Shown: positions 9,072-17,047, counted from the stretch's first letter. The stretch: 64,000 nucleotides of DNA from Cytobacillus firmus (GCF_023657595.1 NZ_CP098323.1:768001-832000), one strand, 5' to 3'. The notes: a model not told the origin generated them from the letters alone. Translations and numbers: made by a program.

Positions 9072-10109
9072 ATGACCAACCCGGTACTCACCATCGTAGT
9101 TCCTTGCTATAACGAAGAGGAGGTACTGCCGGACACCATTAATCAGCTGAATGGGCTGCTTGAAGAATTGATGAATAATGAACTTGTTTCTGATAAAAGC
9201 AAAATTTTGTTTGTGGATGATGGCAGCAGGGACCGGACCTGGCAGATCATCTATAAGCAGAGCCTGAATAACCCGCAAGTGAGGGGGCTGAAGCTTGCTA
9301 GAAATGCCGGACATCAGAATGCGCTGCTTGCGGGATTAACAGCAGCAGGAAAGGTTTCGGATTGCACGGTGTCCATCGATGCCGATCTTCAGGATGATAT
9401 TGCCGTGATCCGGGAGTTTATCCTGAAATTCCGTGAAGGTTATGACATTGTCTATGGAGTTAGAAGAAAGCGGGACAGTGATACATTGTTTAAGAGAAGC
9501 ACAGCACAGGGATTTTATAAGCTGATGGAGAAAATGGGCGTAGATCTTGTTTATAATCATGCTGATTTCCGCCTGATGAGCAAGCGAGCTTTGGAGGAGC
9601 TGCAGCGCTATGAGGAGGCCAATCTGTTCTTGCGGGGAATTGTGCCTATGCTGGGCTTTAAAACAGCCAGTGTTTACTATGACCGCAAGGAACGCCTTGC
9701 CGGGGAAACGAAGTACCCGCTGAAAAAAATGCTGGCCTTTTCATTTGAAGGAATCACTTCTTTTTCCGTGACGCCGATCCGGATGGTATTGGCATTGGGG
9801 ATCGGATCTTTTTTTATCAGCTTTTTATTTGGCCTCTACTTTCTAGGTTTGCGCTATTTTGGAGAAACGGAAACCGGCTGGACCTCGTTAATCGCCTCGA
9901 TCTGGATGCTGGGAGGACTTCAGCTGACAGCCATTGGACTGGTTGGCGAATATATTGGGAAAATCTATAAAGAGACAAAACGCAGACCTAAGTTTTCGAT
10001 TGAAGTAGATGCGTTTAATTTACCGATTTCCCGTCATTTGATTACGGATGGAGACCATGATGATGAGTTCGCGGACATTCATTTTGGAACATTATCTGAA
10101 ACGAACTAA
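9072..10109 (+). CDS. GT2 polyprenyl-phosphate glycosyltransferase (YkoT/CsbB-like)
   Basis: The 345-residue protein has an N-terminal GT-A fold with VVPCYNEEE, VDDGSRDRTW and the metal-binding SIDADLQDD, then two C-terminal membrane helices (about residues 230-258 and 270-292). This is the layout of CsbB, YkoT and GtrB, which attach a hexose or HexNAc to undecaprenyl phosphate on the inner face of the membrane. It starts 15 bases after the GT-C gene with a GGGGGG ribosome site and overlaps the GtrA gene, so the three are one operon. The sugar is unknown; nearby galE and gtaB favour UDP-Glc or UDP-Gal (inference). Confidence 0.88.
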   Translation: MTNPVLTIVVPCYNEEEVLPDTINQLNGLLEELMNNELVSDKSKILFVDDGSRDRTWQIIYKQSLNNPQVRGLKLARNAGHQNALLAGLTAAGKVSDCTVSIDADLQDDIAVIREFILKFREGYDIVYGVRRKRDSDTLFKRSTAQGFYKLMEKMGVDLVYNHADFRLMSKRALEELQRYEEANLFLRGIVPMLGFKTASVYYDRKERLAGETKYPLKKMLAFSFEGITSFSVTPIRMVLALGIGSFFISFLFGLYFLGLRYFGETETGWTSLIASIWMLGGLQLTAIGLVGEYIGKIYKETKRRPKFSIEVDAFNLPISRHLITDGDHDDEFADIHFGTLSETN

Positions 10110-10503
10110 TACCTTTATTCGCTTTTTGATCGTAGGAACAGTCAATACATTAGTCGGGCTATCCATGATATTTATACTGCTGAATTTAGCAGGAATGTCA
10201 TATTGGACAGCTACATTCCTTGGGAACAGTACGGGGGTGGCGGTCAGCTTTTTCCTGAACAGAACGTTCACCTTCAGGAGCGGGATCTGCATTCAAAGCA
10301 GTGCTGTGCGCTTCGTTTTGATTTTATTTCTGTGCTATAGTTTATCTTATTCAATTAGCGGCATGGCTGCAGAGAGTTTAAAGGGCTTTACGCTTTTCGG
10401 ACATGAAGCATCGCCTGAAGAGCTTGCGGTTCTTTTGGGGGCGGGCATTTATACTGCAATCAATTATATGGGGCAGAAATACCTCGTTTTTACTAAACAG
10501 TAA
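10060..10503 (+). CDS. GtrA-family flippase
   Basis: The protein (about 147 residues) has four membrane helices and the GtrA hallmarks RFLIVGTVNTLVG near the N terminus and FFLNRTFTF between helices 2 and 3. GtrA/GtcA proteins are thought to flip undecaprenyl-phosphate-linked sugars across the membrane. Several in-frame ATGs are possible (10048, 10057, 10060, 10063); GGAG at 10050-10053 best fits 10060 or 10063. The gene starts inside the glycosyltransferase gene, indicating coupled translation. Confidence 0.85.
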   Translation: MMSSRTFILEHYLKRTNTFIRFLIVGTVNTLVGLSMIFILLNLAGMSYWTATFLGNSTGVAVSFFLNRTFTFRSGICIQSSAVRFVLILFLCYSLSYSISGMAAESLKGFTLFGHEASPEELAVLLGAGIYTAINYMGQKYLVFTKQ

Positions 10504-10521
10504 AAACATCTCGGGGGATCC

Positions 10522-10556
10522 AAATTAGTCTCACTTATAAAGGGTGAGACTAATTT
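10522..10556. terminator. Bidirectional terminator between gtrA and the MEDS gene
   Basis: A perfect 13-bp stem (AAATTAGTCTCAC, 10522-10534, with 10544-10556) is flanked by A-rich and T-rich sequence and separates convergent genes. Confidence 0.8.
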
Positions 10557-10589
10557 GTTTACAGTGAATCAAGCCTGGATTTTCTTCAC

Positions 10590-11123
10590 TCATTCATTTA
10601 TAAGAAAGTTATGGCACAGCAGAAGACTTTCTTTTAATTCATGACTAACCCTTTCTGAATCGTAAGCACAAACAGATAGAAGTTTTGTTTTGGCAACGAT
10701 TAGATCAGCTTCTTTTTCAGAAACCGATAATTTTACCCTGACTTCCGGTTCATCCCGCCATTCGACATGAGCCCAGCTCCGGACAGCCAATTTGTGTTCT
10801 GAATATTCTTCAATTAAGTTCGGAAGATAATCGAAGATAGAATTAACTCTAAAGTCCCCCTTGGCATAATAGAAGTCATAATTATTGACGAACATTACTT
10901 TTTCCAGGCATTTATTATTCAGCTTTTCTGTGAGACTTTTCTTAATCAATGGAGTCAATCGGTCATTTTCTATAATGATTGAGTATTCATTTCGTTCTAA
11001 GCCCGAAAGAACAAATTCAATGACATTTGATATATATTGGTCCGGATTCTTGAAAAAATATAATACATGTCCCTTAGTAAGAGCTTGAATTTCATGGACT
11101 TCTTTTACCTGCATACTTTCCAA
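10590..11123 (-). CDS. MEDS-domain protein
   Basis: The 177-residue soluble protein matches the MEDS (methanogen/methylotroph DcmR sensory) domain: HVLYFFKNPDQYISNVIEFVLSG at the start, then the IIIENDRLTPLIKK strand-helix and a C-terminal CAYDSERV motif. MEDS domains occur in bacterial and archaeal signalling proteins and may bind small hydrocarbon-like or phosphate ligands. Here the domain stands alone with no output domain. The TTG start is chosen because GGGGTG lies five bases upstream. It is monocistronic; the role is unknown. Confidence 0.7.
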   Translation of the reverse strand: MESMQVKEVHEIQALTKGHVLYFFKNPDQYISNVIEFVLSGLERNEYSIIIENDRLTPLIKKSLTEKLNNKCLEKVMFVNNYDFYYAKGDFRVNSIFDYLPNLIEEYSEHKLAVRSWAHVEWRDEPEVRVKLSVSEKEADLIVAKTKLLSVCAYDSERVSHELKESLLLCHNFLINE

Positions 11124-11317
11124 ATTTGCACCCCATAGAATTCTGACATTTTATGCCTGCAATTTCAGTTTATCATACTTTGATCTTGAAAAGGGTTCAA
11201 CAGCGAAAGTAGAAATTCTTCTTTTTAAAGCCCTGCTGATTGATTGTAAATAAAATGCAATAGTGTTAACCTTTAACGACATAGTGTTTTTCCTATGTAA
11301 AAAGGGGCGAATACACT

Positions 11318-11470
11318 ATGCTTAGTAAGGAAGAAAACTTACTATTCATTCGAGAACTTGGACGTTTACAGGCTGATTATGAGAACTGTAGCGATGATCA
11401 AGTATGCAACAGCATTCATCAGGATATTCGATTACTTCTTAAGGCACTATCCATGACTGCTATGAAATAA
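11318..11470 (+). CDS. Small 50-residue protein, unknown function
   Basis: A short reading frame starts at an ATG ten bases after AAAGGGG and encodes a mostly helical, acidic 50-residue protein with two Cys residues (ENCSDDQVCNS) and a leucine-rich end. It is supported by an intrinsic terminator whose stem overlaps its last codons. It does not look like Spo0E-type or SASP-type small proteins. No family recognised. Confidence 0.5.
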   Translation: MLSKEENLLFIRELGRLQADYENCSDDQVCNSIHQDIRLLLKALSMTAMK

Positions 11471-11483
11471 ATAGCAGTTTTTT
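11456..11483 (+). terminator. Intrinsic terminator of the 50-residue gene
   Basis: Perfect 8-bp stem ACTGCTAT / ATAGCAGT (11456-11463 with 11471-11478), a 7-nt loop holding the stop codon, then TTTTTT. Confidence 0.8.
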
Positions 11484-11539
11484 AATGCTTAAAATTCGAC
11501 GCTTGTGCAATGCTTATATGGAAGACTTTACGACTTTTC

Positions 11540-11568
11540 TTGCATATAATTCTGAAAAGTGTTATGCT
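11540..11568 (+). promoter_or_regulatory. Sigma-A-type promoter of the cold-shock gene
   Basis: TTGCAT (11540-11545) and TATGCT (11563-11568) are separated by 17 bases. Transcription from here would give an untranslated leader of roughly 110-115 nt before the cold-shock ATG, the long-leader arrangement typical of csp genes. Confidence 0.6.
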
Positions 11569-11689
11569 GAATAAGAATTATTTTTGTTCGGTGTAAAGGA
11601 TAGTTTGAGTAATAACTTTACGTCTTGATGATCACTGAGAGCAAGGATAGTAACACAATGTGTGGTTTACACACAAGGAGGCAACAAAC

Positions 11690-11890
11690 ATGGAAAACGG
11701 TAAAGTAAAATGGTTTAACAGTGAAAAAGGCTTCGGATTCATCGAGCGTGAAGGTGGAGAAGACGTATTCGTTCATTTCTCAGCTATCCAAGGCGAAGGC
11801 TACAAATCTCTAGAAGAAGGTCAAGAAGTGACTTTCGACGTTGAGCAAGGCCAGCGTGGAGCTCAAGCAGCTAACGTTCGCAAAGCTTAA
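11690..11890 (+). CDS. Cold-shock protein (CspA/CspB family)
   Basis: The 66-residue protein is a single cold-shock domain with the RNA-binding motifs KGFGFI and DVFVHF, acting as an RNA chaperone. The start at 11690 has an ideal AAGGAGG site; an earlier in-frame ATG at 11660 would add residues not seen in this family. The gene has its own promoter, a leader of about 110 nt and a strong terminator, so it is monocistronic. Leader-mediated regulation by temperature is known for the family and plausible here, but not shown. Confidence 0.95.
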   Translation: MENGKVKWFNSEKGFGFIEREGGEDVFVHFSAIQGEGYKSLEEGQEVTFDVEQGQRGAQAANVRKA

Positions 11891-11908
11891 TTTTAAACCA
11901 ACTCAGAG

Positions 11909-11934
11909 CAGGCCCTTTATGGGCCTGTTTTTTT
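11909..11934 (+). terminator. Intrinsic terminator of the cold-shock gene
   Basis: Perfect CAGGCCC / GGGCCTG stem (11909-11915 with 11921-11927), a 5-nt loop, then seven T residues. Confidence 0.9.
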
Positions 11935-11985
11935 GTGAACTTATGGGACCCCGCTCACTAATAAGCAGGGCAAATGTTTAGTATC

Positions 11986-12813
11986 TTATCCCCGGTCCAC
12001 CTCCATCATAATTTTCGTAACATAATGCTCCTTATCATTCCGGACAACAGTATCATAAATGTACTCTTCAAATACATGCTCTCCCAAGGTTAAACCGAGC
12101 CGTTCCATTTCTGAAAAAAGCCGCTTATAGGTATCGCCGATCGTTTTTTCGCTCCCAACATGATAGCCGATGAGAAAATCCCCTTTAACAGCCCGAAAAT
12201 AGGGATGGCCTTCCTTTGGATTGGGCTGCTCGATATACAAATAGCTGTAATTGGCGTATTCCCCCTTCAGCACCTGCTCACGCTTCGTTATAGACCCGAT
12301 CGGGTAGCCTGAATCAAGCTGCGAGATCTGCAATTCATTAATAAAATCCGAGATGACCTCTAAAAATTCTTCGTCCGATATATTTTGAATGTTTCTGCTT
12401 AAATAAAGGGTTGCTTCCGGCAAACGCTGAAGCGTAATCCGGTTAAAATCAAGGTGGGAGGCTTCTTCCATTATGGCTATTTTGGCTTCAATCATTTTCT
12501 CCTTCATTTCGATTTCCTGACGCTTCTTTACAATCTCTTCTTTTTTCCGGTACATGATGGATAAAAAGCTTTCGGGCGATTTATTTTGCATGTATTGCTG
12601 TATATCGTTAAGCGACATGCCAAGATCTTTCAATAAATCAATCACAAAAAACAACTCTAATTGATGAATGGAATAATAGCGGTATCCTTTTTCATTTTTC
12701 ATGACCGGTGACAAAATTCCAATCTGATCGTAATAAAAAATGGTCTGCTTGTTAACCTTGCAAAGCTTTGCGAATTCACCTGTCGTTAAATATTTGCCGT
12801 CTTTTTTACTCAT
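11986..12813 (-). CDS. MerR-family regulator with effector domain (BmrR/BltR-like)
   Basis: The 275-residue protein has an N-terminal MerR winged-helix region (TGEFAKLCKVNKQTIFYYDQIGIL), a coiled-coil dimer helix (about 80-120), then a GyrI-like effector-binding domain of about 150 residues. BmrR-type proteins bind lipophilic cations and activate a divergently transcribed multidrug transporter. Here it is divergent from an MFS transporter, and a MerR-type 19-bp-spacer promoter with an exact dyad lies between them. The ligand is not predictable. Confidence 0.88.
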   Translation of the reverse strand: MSKKDGKYLTTGEFAKLCKVNKQTIFYYDQIGILSPVMKNEKGYRYYSIHQLELFFVIDLLKDLGMSLNDIQQYMQNKSPESFLSIMYRKKEEIVKKRQEIEMKEKMIEAKIAIMEEASHLDFNRITLQRLPEATLYLSRNIQNISDEEFLEVISDFINELQISQLDSGYPIGSITKREQVLKGEYANYSYLYIEQPNPKEGHPYFRAVKGDFLIGYHVGSEKTIGDTYKRLFSEMERLGLTLGEHVFEEYIYDTVVRNDKEHYVTKIMMEVDRG

Positions 12814-12830
12814 TTTTTACATCACTGCCC

Positions 12831-12861
12831 TTGACTATATAGTTACTATATACACTAGGAT
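12831..12861 (+). promoter_or_regulatory. MerR-type promoter and operator of the MFS gene
   Basis: TTGACT (12831-12836) and TAGGAT (12856-12861) are separated by 19 bases, the overlong spacing that MerR activators correct. An exact dyad TATATAG-TTA-CTATATA (12836-12852) fills the spacer. The arrangement matches bmr- and blt-type promoters, so the adjacent MerR protein is the likely activator. Confidence 0.8.
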
Positions 12862-12912
12862 AGATCGTATAAATAAATCAAGTTTGACTGTTTTGTAAGG
12901 AGCATGATATAG

Positions 12913-14097
12913 ATGAAAACACCCAAAATCACATTAGGATTATTATTGACGAATTTATTCATTGCCTTTTTGGGAATCGGCCTGGTCATTCCTGTCCTGC
13001 CTACGCTGATGAATGAATTAGGCATAACGGGCACAACGGTCGGCTATTTGACAGCCGCATTTGCCTTAGCCCAGCTGATTGTTTCCCCGTTTGCAGGGAG
13101 AGCAGCCGATAAATGGGGCAGGAAAATCATGATTGTCACCGGCCTGTTTATTTTCGGTCTATCAGAATTCTTATTCGGGTTCGGCAAAGAAATCGAAGTT
13201 CTGTTCGTTTCGCGGATTTTAGGCGGGATTAGTGCGGCCTTTATTATGCCGGCCGTTACAGCCTTTATTGCGGACATTACCACGACTGAAACCCGCCCGA
13301 AGGCACTCGGGTATATGTCAGCGGCCATCAGCACCGGTTTTATCATCGGTCCAGGCATTGGCGGATTTTTAGCAGAGTTCGGAACGCGGGTGCCATTTTT
13401 CTTTGCGGGAGGACTTGGTGCGCTTGCAGCTGTGCTTTCCCTGATTTTATTAACAGAGCCTGAGCGCAATGAGGAAAATAATGAAGGAGCCGAAGCAGGA
13501 AAGAGCGGCTTAAGACGGGTGATGGAGCCAAAGTACCTCCTTGCCTTTATTCTGATTTTTATTGCCTCATTCGGGCTTGCTGCTTTTGAATCCTTCTTTA
13601 GCTTATTTGTCGATCACAAGTTTGCCTTTAAACCAGCGGATATTGCTATTGTCATAACGGGCGGAGCCATTTTTGGCGCAGTATCGCAAATTCTGCTATT
13701 TGACCGCCTCACCCGCATCTGGGGCGAAATCAAACTGATCCGCTACAGCTTACTATTATCCGGCCTGCTTGTGTTTTTAATGACCGTTGTTCATTCCTAT
13801 TTTGCGATACTGCTTGTAACCTTCATTGTATTTGTAGGATTTGATTTATTCCGTCCGGCTATCACTTCTTATCTTTCCAAGATCGCCGGCAATGAACAGG
13901 GCTTTGTGGGCGGAATGAATTCGATGTTTACAAGCCTCGCGAATATCAGCGGACCTATTATAGGGGGAATGCTGTTTGATATCAATATTAACTACCCTTA
14001 CTATTTCGCAGCTCTCATCACTGCAGTGGGGATTGGTTTAACCCTGCTGTGGAAAAAGCCTGCAGAGAAGGCATCCAAAGTGGTGAAGGCAATCTAA
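12913..14097 (+). CDS. MFS multidrug efflux transporter (Bmr/Blt/NorA-like)
   Basis: The 394-residue protein has 12 predicted membrane helices, with the DHA1 hallmark motif A GRAADKWGRK between helices 2 and 3 and the proline/glycine-rich motif C region in helix 5 (ISTGFIIGPGIGG). Such proton-coupled exporters remove cationic dyes, fluoroquinolones and similar compounds. It is divergent from a BmrR-type regulator and follows a MerR-type promoter, which makes inducible efflux likely. The ribosome site AAGGAG is well placed. Confidence 0.9.
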   Translation: MKTPKITLGLLLTNLFIAFLGIGLVIPVLPTLMNELGITGTTVGYLTAAFALAQLIVSPFAGRAADKWGRKIMIVTGLFIFGLSEFLFGFGKEIEVLFVSRILGGISAAFIMPAVTAFIADITTTETRPKALGYMSAAISTGFIIGPGIGGFLAEFGTRVPFFFAGGLGALAAVLSLILLTEPERNEENNEGAEAGKSGLRRVMEPKYLLAFILIFIASFGLAAFESFFSLFVDHKFAFKPADIAIVITGGAIFGAVSQILLFDRLTRIWGEIKLIRYSLLLSGLLVFLMTVVHSYFAILLVTFIVFVGFDLFRPAITSYLSKIAGNEQGFVGGMNSMFTSLANISGPIIGGMLFDININYPYYFAALITAVGIGLTLLWKKPAEKASKVVKAI

Positions 14098-14098
14098 A

Positions 14099-14127
14099 AA
14101 GAGTGAATTAATGTTTAATTCACTCTT
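14099..14127 (-). terminator. Terminator between the MFS gene and a small convergent gene
   Basis: A perfect 13-bp AT-rich stem (14099-14111 with 14115-14127) has a 3-nt loop. On the minus strand it is followed by TTTTT, so it mainly ends the small 49-residue gene; it may also act on the MFS transcript. Confidence 0.65.
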
Positions 14128-14135
14128 ATCCATCA

Positions 14136-14285
14136 TTACTGTTTAGCTCCATTTTCCGGGTAGGGCTGACCGTACCCTTCCACATTCCCGGCACGTTCTT
14201 TTTCATATTCTGATCCTGAACCCTGACGTTTTACTGCTGCGGAATTTGTTTTCTGTTTCTCTGATTTATTGTTCTGACGCGTCAA
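14136..14285 (-). CDS. Small hydrophilic protein of 49 residues (possible SASP-like)
   Basis: A TTG start five bases after GGAGGTGA opens a 49-residue frame rich in Gln, Asn, Lys, Ser and Gly and lacking hydrophobic segments. Composition and size recall small acid-soluble spore proteins of the gamma or minor types, but no diagnostic motif is visible, so this is only a suggestion. The strong ribosome site and a following hairpin with a T-run on the same strand support a real gene. It runs convergently to the MFS gene. Confidence 0.5.
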   Translation of the reverse strand: MTRQNNKSEKQKTNSAAVKRQGSGSEYEKERAGNVEGYGQPYPENGAKQ

Positions 14286-14358
14286 ATCCTTCACCTCCCA
14301 TACACAATTAGAGTGCTTAAAATTGGGAAAAGTATTCAGAGCGGGTCCGGTCTCCCTG

Positions 14359-14505
14359 TTCGGACAAGTACAAGGGGAAATCGGTGCGGGTGATCCGAAG
14401 CCGGGCTAACTTTGGACAGGAAAAGAGGGAAAGCGGCGGGAAGAGTCTGAACAACATGGATCAACTTCGGACACAAGAAGCGGGAATACAAGAGAAATCA
14501 GTCCA
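14359..14505. repeat. Degenerate short-phrase repeats in a 320-bp gene-free stretch
   Basis: The gap 14286-14606 carries three copies of TTSGGACA or close variants (14359, 14411 and 14466) with G/A-rich tails (for example CAAGGGGAAA, AAAGAGGGAA, AGAAGCGGGAA). Related phrases occur between them in either orientation. No gene was recognised. The pattern is weak and may be remnant coding or a decayed repeat. Confidence 0.3.
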
Positions 14506-14510
14506 AATCT

Positions 14511-14540
14511 AACGCTCCTAGAAAAACAGGAGCGTTTTTT
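14511..14540 (+). terminator. Orphan intrinsic terminator
   Basis: Perfect 9-bp stem AACGCTCCT / AGGAGCGTT (14511-14519 with 14528-14536), then a T-run. No plus-strand gene was identified immediately before it. Confidence 0.75.
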
Positions 14541-14657
14541 CTTGCAGAGATGAGCAGATAGTCTGAATTTAAAAGGAAAAATAATACAAAAAGGAGAAGT
14601 AATAAGATGGCTAAGGAAATAGGTAAATATCATTCAAATTTAAAAGGAGAGATTCTA

Positions 14658-15035
14658 ATGAGCAAGCCGCTGCTGAAAGGCGTGGAAGGAATCTTTATAC
14701 CGGTCAAGAACCCGGAGCTATCAGCAAGATGGTACGAAGAAATACTGGGATTTCAGCTGATTTACATGGAAAGGGAGGCAGCTGTCATGCGAATTGGGGA
14801 ACAGGCGCAAACTGTCGTCTGCCTTGTCAGAACCAGTCCTCATCAGCCGATGAAGTTTCCGGAAAACCATTTTGGAGTGGGGAAATATTATAATTTCATT
14901 CCGGAAGATATTGAAGAAACTCATAAGCTTTTAATTGAAAAGGGTGTAAACGTAAATCCAATTGGCGGGGAAGGAACTGCGAGATTTTTTACATTCTTTG
15001 ATCCTGATGGGAATCCGCTCGGAGTTTGCCAATGA
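14658..15035 (+). CDS. VOC (glyoxalase/bleomycin-resistance fold) protein
   Basis: The 125-residue protein shows two beta-alpha-beta-beta-beta units: KGVEGIFIPVKNPELSARWYEEILGFQ at the start and FFTFFDPDGNPLGVCQ at the end. These match the vicinal oxygen chelate fold used by glyoxalases, dioxygenases and antibiotic-binding proteins. The function is not predictable from the fold. Two starts have ribosome sites: 14658 (AAAAGGAG) gives the normal family length, while 14607 adds 17 polar residues. Its own terminator follows. Confidence 0.75.
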   Translation: MSKPLLKGVEGIFIPVKNPELSARWYEEILGFQLIYMEREAAVMRIGEQAQTVVCLVRTSPHQPMKFPENHFGVGKYYNFIPEDIEETHKLLIEKGVNVNPIGGEGTARFFTFFDPDGNPLGVCQ

Positions 15036-15091
15036 TCACATAAGTTAGCTGGCTTTTCAGGTATCTATATGCTATGTTGTAAATATATAGT

Positions 15092-15128
15092 AGACCTTTC
15101 TTTTGTAAATGGGAAAGGTCTGCTTTTT
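15092..15128 (+). terminator. Intrinsic terminator of the VOC gene
   Basis: 9-bp stem AGACCTTTC / GAAAGGTCT (15092-15100 with 15113-15121), then GCTTTTT. Confidence 0.8.
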
Positions 15129-15216
15129 ATATATTCAAAAAAGGATGGTGCATGGAAAATGACAGTAGAATTGAAGTTTTGCAAAGTGTTTAATCCGAGC
15201 AGGGGGGTTATCTATT

Positions 15217-15663
15217 ATGAACCATAGTCTTGAGGCTCTCACTGAAAAAGACTTCTTTATTAAACAGCTGACGTATATTGATGAAAATCATCAGGATTTG
15301 AATGGCCTTTACCTTTCTTCGACTCCGCTAAAAGAGCGGAGAAAGGATTTTCTCAGTATTTATGTAAGGGAAGTAGAGCAATACCTTGCTCTTTGTAATC
15401 AGGCGCCGGCGGAACAGCCTTTGCGGAAAGTATTAATTGGAACAAAGGTAACTGTATTATTTGACGGGGAGGATGATCGGGAAGTTTATCATATTTGCCT
15501 CCCGGAAGAGTCAGACCCTGATAATGGCTGTATCTCGTTCCTGTCTCCGGTTGGCAGGCAGCTTCTGTTAAAAAATCTGGGAGAAAAGACGTCACTCATG
15601 ATCCCAAGCGGCCAGCTGGATGTGGTCATAGAAAATATATCATGGGACCAGGGGGCAGGCTGA
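15217..15663 (+). CDS. GreA/GreB C-terminal-domain-like protein
   Basis: The second half of this 148-residue protein matches the FKBP-like C-terminal domain of GreA/Rnk factors: VLIGTKVTVLF, then GCISFLSPVGRQLLLKNLGEKTS and a closing strand. The first half (about 60 residues) is helical and acidic but lacks the recognisable GreA coiled coil with its acidic tip. It may bind the RNA polymerase secondary channel like other Gre-tail proteins, but the activity is unknown. The ATG follows a G-rich ribosome site (GCAGGGGGG). Confidence 0.65.
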   Translation: MNHSLEALTEKDFFIKQLTYIDENHQDLNGLYLSSTPLKERRKDFLSIYVREVEQYLALCNQAPAEQPLRKVLIGTKVTVLFDGEDDREVYHICLPEESDPDNGCISFLSPVGRQLLLKNLGEKTSLMIPSGQLDVVIENISWDQGAG

Positions 15664-15679
15664 ACGCGGGAAAAGAAGC

Positions 15680-15704
15680 AGAGGGACAAGTGACTTGTCC
15701 CTCT
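15680..15704 (+). terminator. Inverted repeat, possible terminator
   Basis: A perfect 11-bp stem AGAGGGACAAG / CTTGTCCCTCT (15680-15690 with 15694-15704) has a 3-nt loop. It is followed only by GTTCCTTT, so termination is less certain; it may be a dispersed palindrome. Confidence 0.5.
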
Positions 15705-15843
15705 GTTCCTTTGGGAACGCTGAGATTCAAATAATTGACTTCCTAAACTGTAACATATAACATTACAGTATTGTTTCGCTGTCAGTTTATTTTGCGTAAA
15801 AGTTAAACAAACTAGGACTGAACGAAAAAGAGGAGTGATTTAC

Positions 15844-16965
15844 TTGAATCAAAGCTATAAACCGCTGTTAGAATCTCTTCAGTTAAAAAATAATGTCGAG
15901 TTAAAAAACAGAGTGGTCCTGGCTCCGATGACCAATTTTTCATCACATCCCGATGGAACTGTGTCAGATGCCGAGATCGATTATTATGTACGCCGCTCCA
16001 AAGGGGCCGGAATGGTGATTACGGCCTGTACAAATGTGACGGCCAACGGAAAGGGATTCCATGGTGAATTCGGCGGCGATCATGACGGGATGATTCCAAG
16101 TCTTTCAAGGCTGGCATCAAGCATTAAAGAGCAGGGTGCCAAAGCCATTCTGCAGATCTTTCATGGCGGGAGGGAATGCCCTCCAGAGCTCGTTCCAAAT
16201 GGCGAAACGGTCAGTGCCAGTGAGGTTGCGTCTGAAGGAAGCAGCAATACGCCAAGAGCACTGACGGAAAAAGAAGTGGAGGATATCATTGCTGCTTTCG
16301 GCGAAACTACCCGCCGGGCAATCCAGGCAGGCTATGATGGCGTTGAAATTCACGGCGCCAATGGCTACTTAATACAGCAGTTCTTTTCTCCGCATTCAAA
16401 TCGACGTGAGGACCGATTCGGAGGCAGCCTTGAGAAGCGCATGACGTTCCCTCTTGCTGTGGTAGATGCAGTTCAAAAAGCGGTAAAAGAACATGCAATG
16501 GAGCCGTTCATTGTCGGATACCGTTTTTCTCCGGAAGAACCGACCGATCCAGGAATCACTATGGACGATACTCTTCAACTGGTGGATGTCCTGTCAGATA
16601 AAGGGCTGGACTACCTTCATGTCTCCCTGATGGACTTCTGGTCCAAACCGAGACGCGGGGCTGATGAAGCTAAGCCAAGAATTCAGCATCTGTTAGAAAA
16701 GATCGATAACCGTGTACCGCTTATCGGGGTAGGGGCAATCCATACTCCTGATGAAGCTGTGAAAGCACTGGAAACAGGAGTGGCCATGGTCGCCCTTGGC
16801 CGCGAGCTGATTATGGAGCCGGATTGGGTGCAGAAGGTGCAGGAAGGAAAAGAATCTGAAATTGCCGTCACATTATCTAAAAAGGATCAGGAGAAACTGG
16901 TTATCCCGGATCCGCTCTGGCAGGCAATTGTGAACACTCCGGGGTGGTTTCCGGTTGTGGATTAA
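15844..16965 (+). CDS. Old yellow enzyme-family NADH:flavin oxidoreductase (YqiG-like)
   Basis: The 373-residue TIM-barrel flavoprotein shows the OYE features LKNRVVLAPMTNF near the start, QIFHGGRE, the catalytic/substrate-binding HGANGYLIQQFFSPHSNRR region and the phosphate-binding VGVGAI and VALGREL ends. It reduces activated alkenes or related substrates with FMN. The TTG at 15844 is chosen because AGGAG stands eight bases upstream; the GTG at 15835 lies within that site. Length matches YqiG of B. subtilis. Monocistronic with a strong terminator. Confidence 0.88.
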   Translation: MNQSYKPLLESLQLKNNVELKNRVVLAPMTNFSSHPDGTVSDAEIDYYVRRSKGAGMVITACTNVTANGKGFHGEFGGDHDGMIPSLSRLASSIKEQGAKAILQIFHGGRECPPELVPNGETVSASEVASEGSSNTPRALTEKEVEDIIAAFGETTRRAIQAGYDGVEIHGANGYLIQQFFSPHSNRREDRFGGSLEKRMTFPLAVVDAVQKAVKEHAMEPFIVGYRFSPEEPTDPGITMDDTLQLVDVLSDKGLDYLHVSLMDFWSKPRRGADEAKPRIQHLLEKIDNRVPLIGVGAIHTPDEAVKALETGVAMVALGRELIMEPDWVQKVQEGKESEIAVTLSKKDQEKLVIPDPLWQAIVNTPGWFPVVD

Positions 16966-16998
16966 ATGATTGGATGACCGTACATTTATAATTATATT

Positions 16999-17047
16999 AA
17001 AGGGCAGAAGTGACAGCTTTCATTGTCATTTCTGCCCTTTTGTTTTT
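16999..17047 (+). terminator. Strong intrinsic terminator of the OYE gene
   Basis: A 17-bp stem (16999-17015 with 17024-17040, one G-U pair) with an 8-nt loop is followed by TGTTTTTT. Confidence 0.9.

Noticed and set aside
15159-15227. 22-residue leader peptide before the GreA-tail gene
   Set aside because: It overlaps the gene start but has no convincing ribosome site or regulatory feature.
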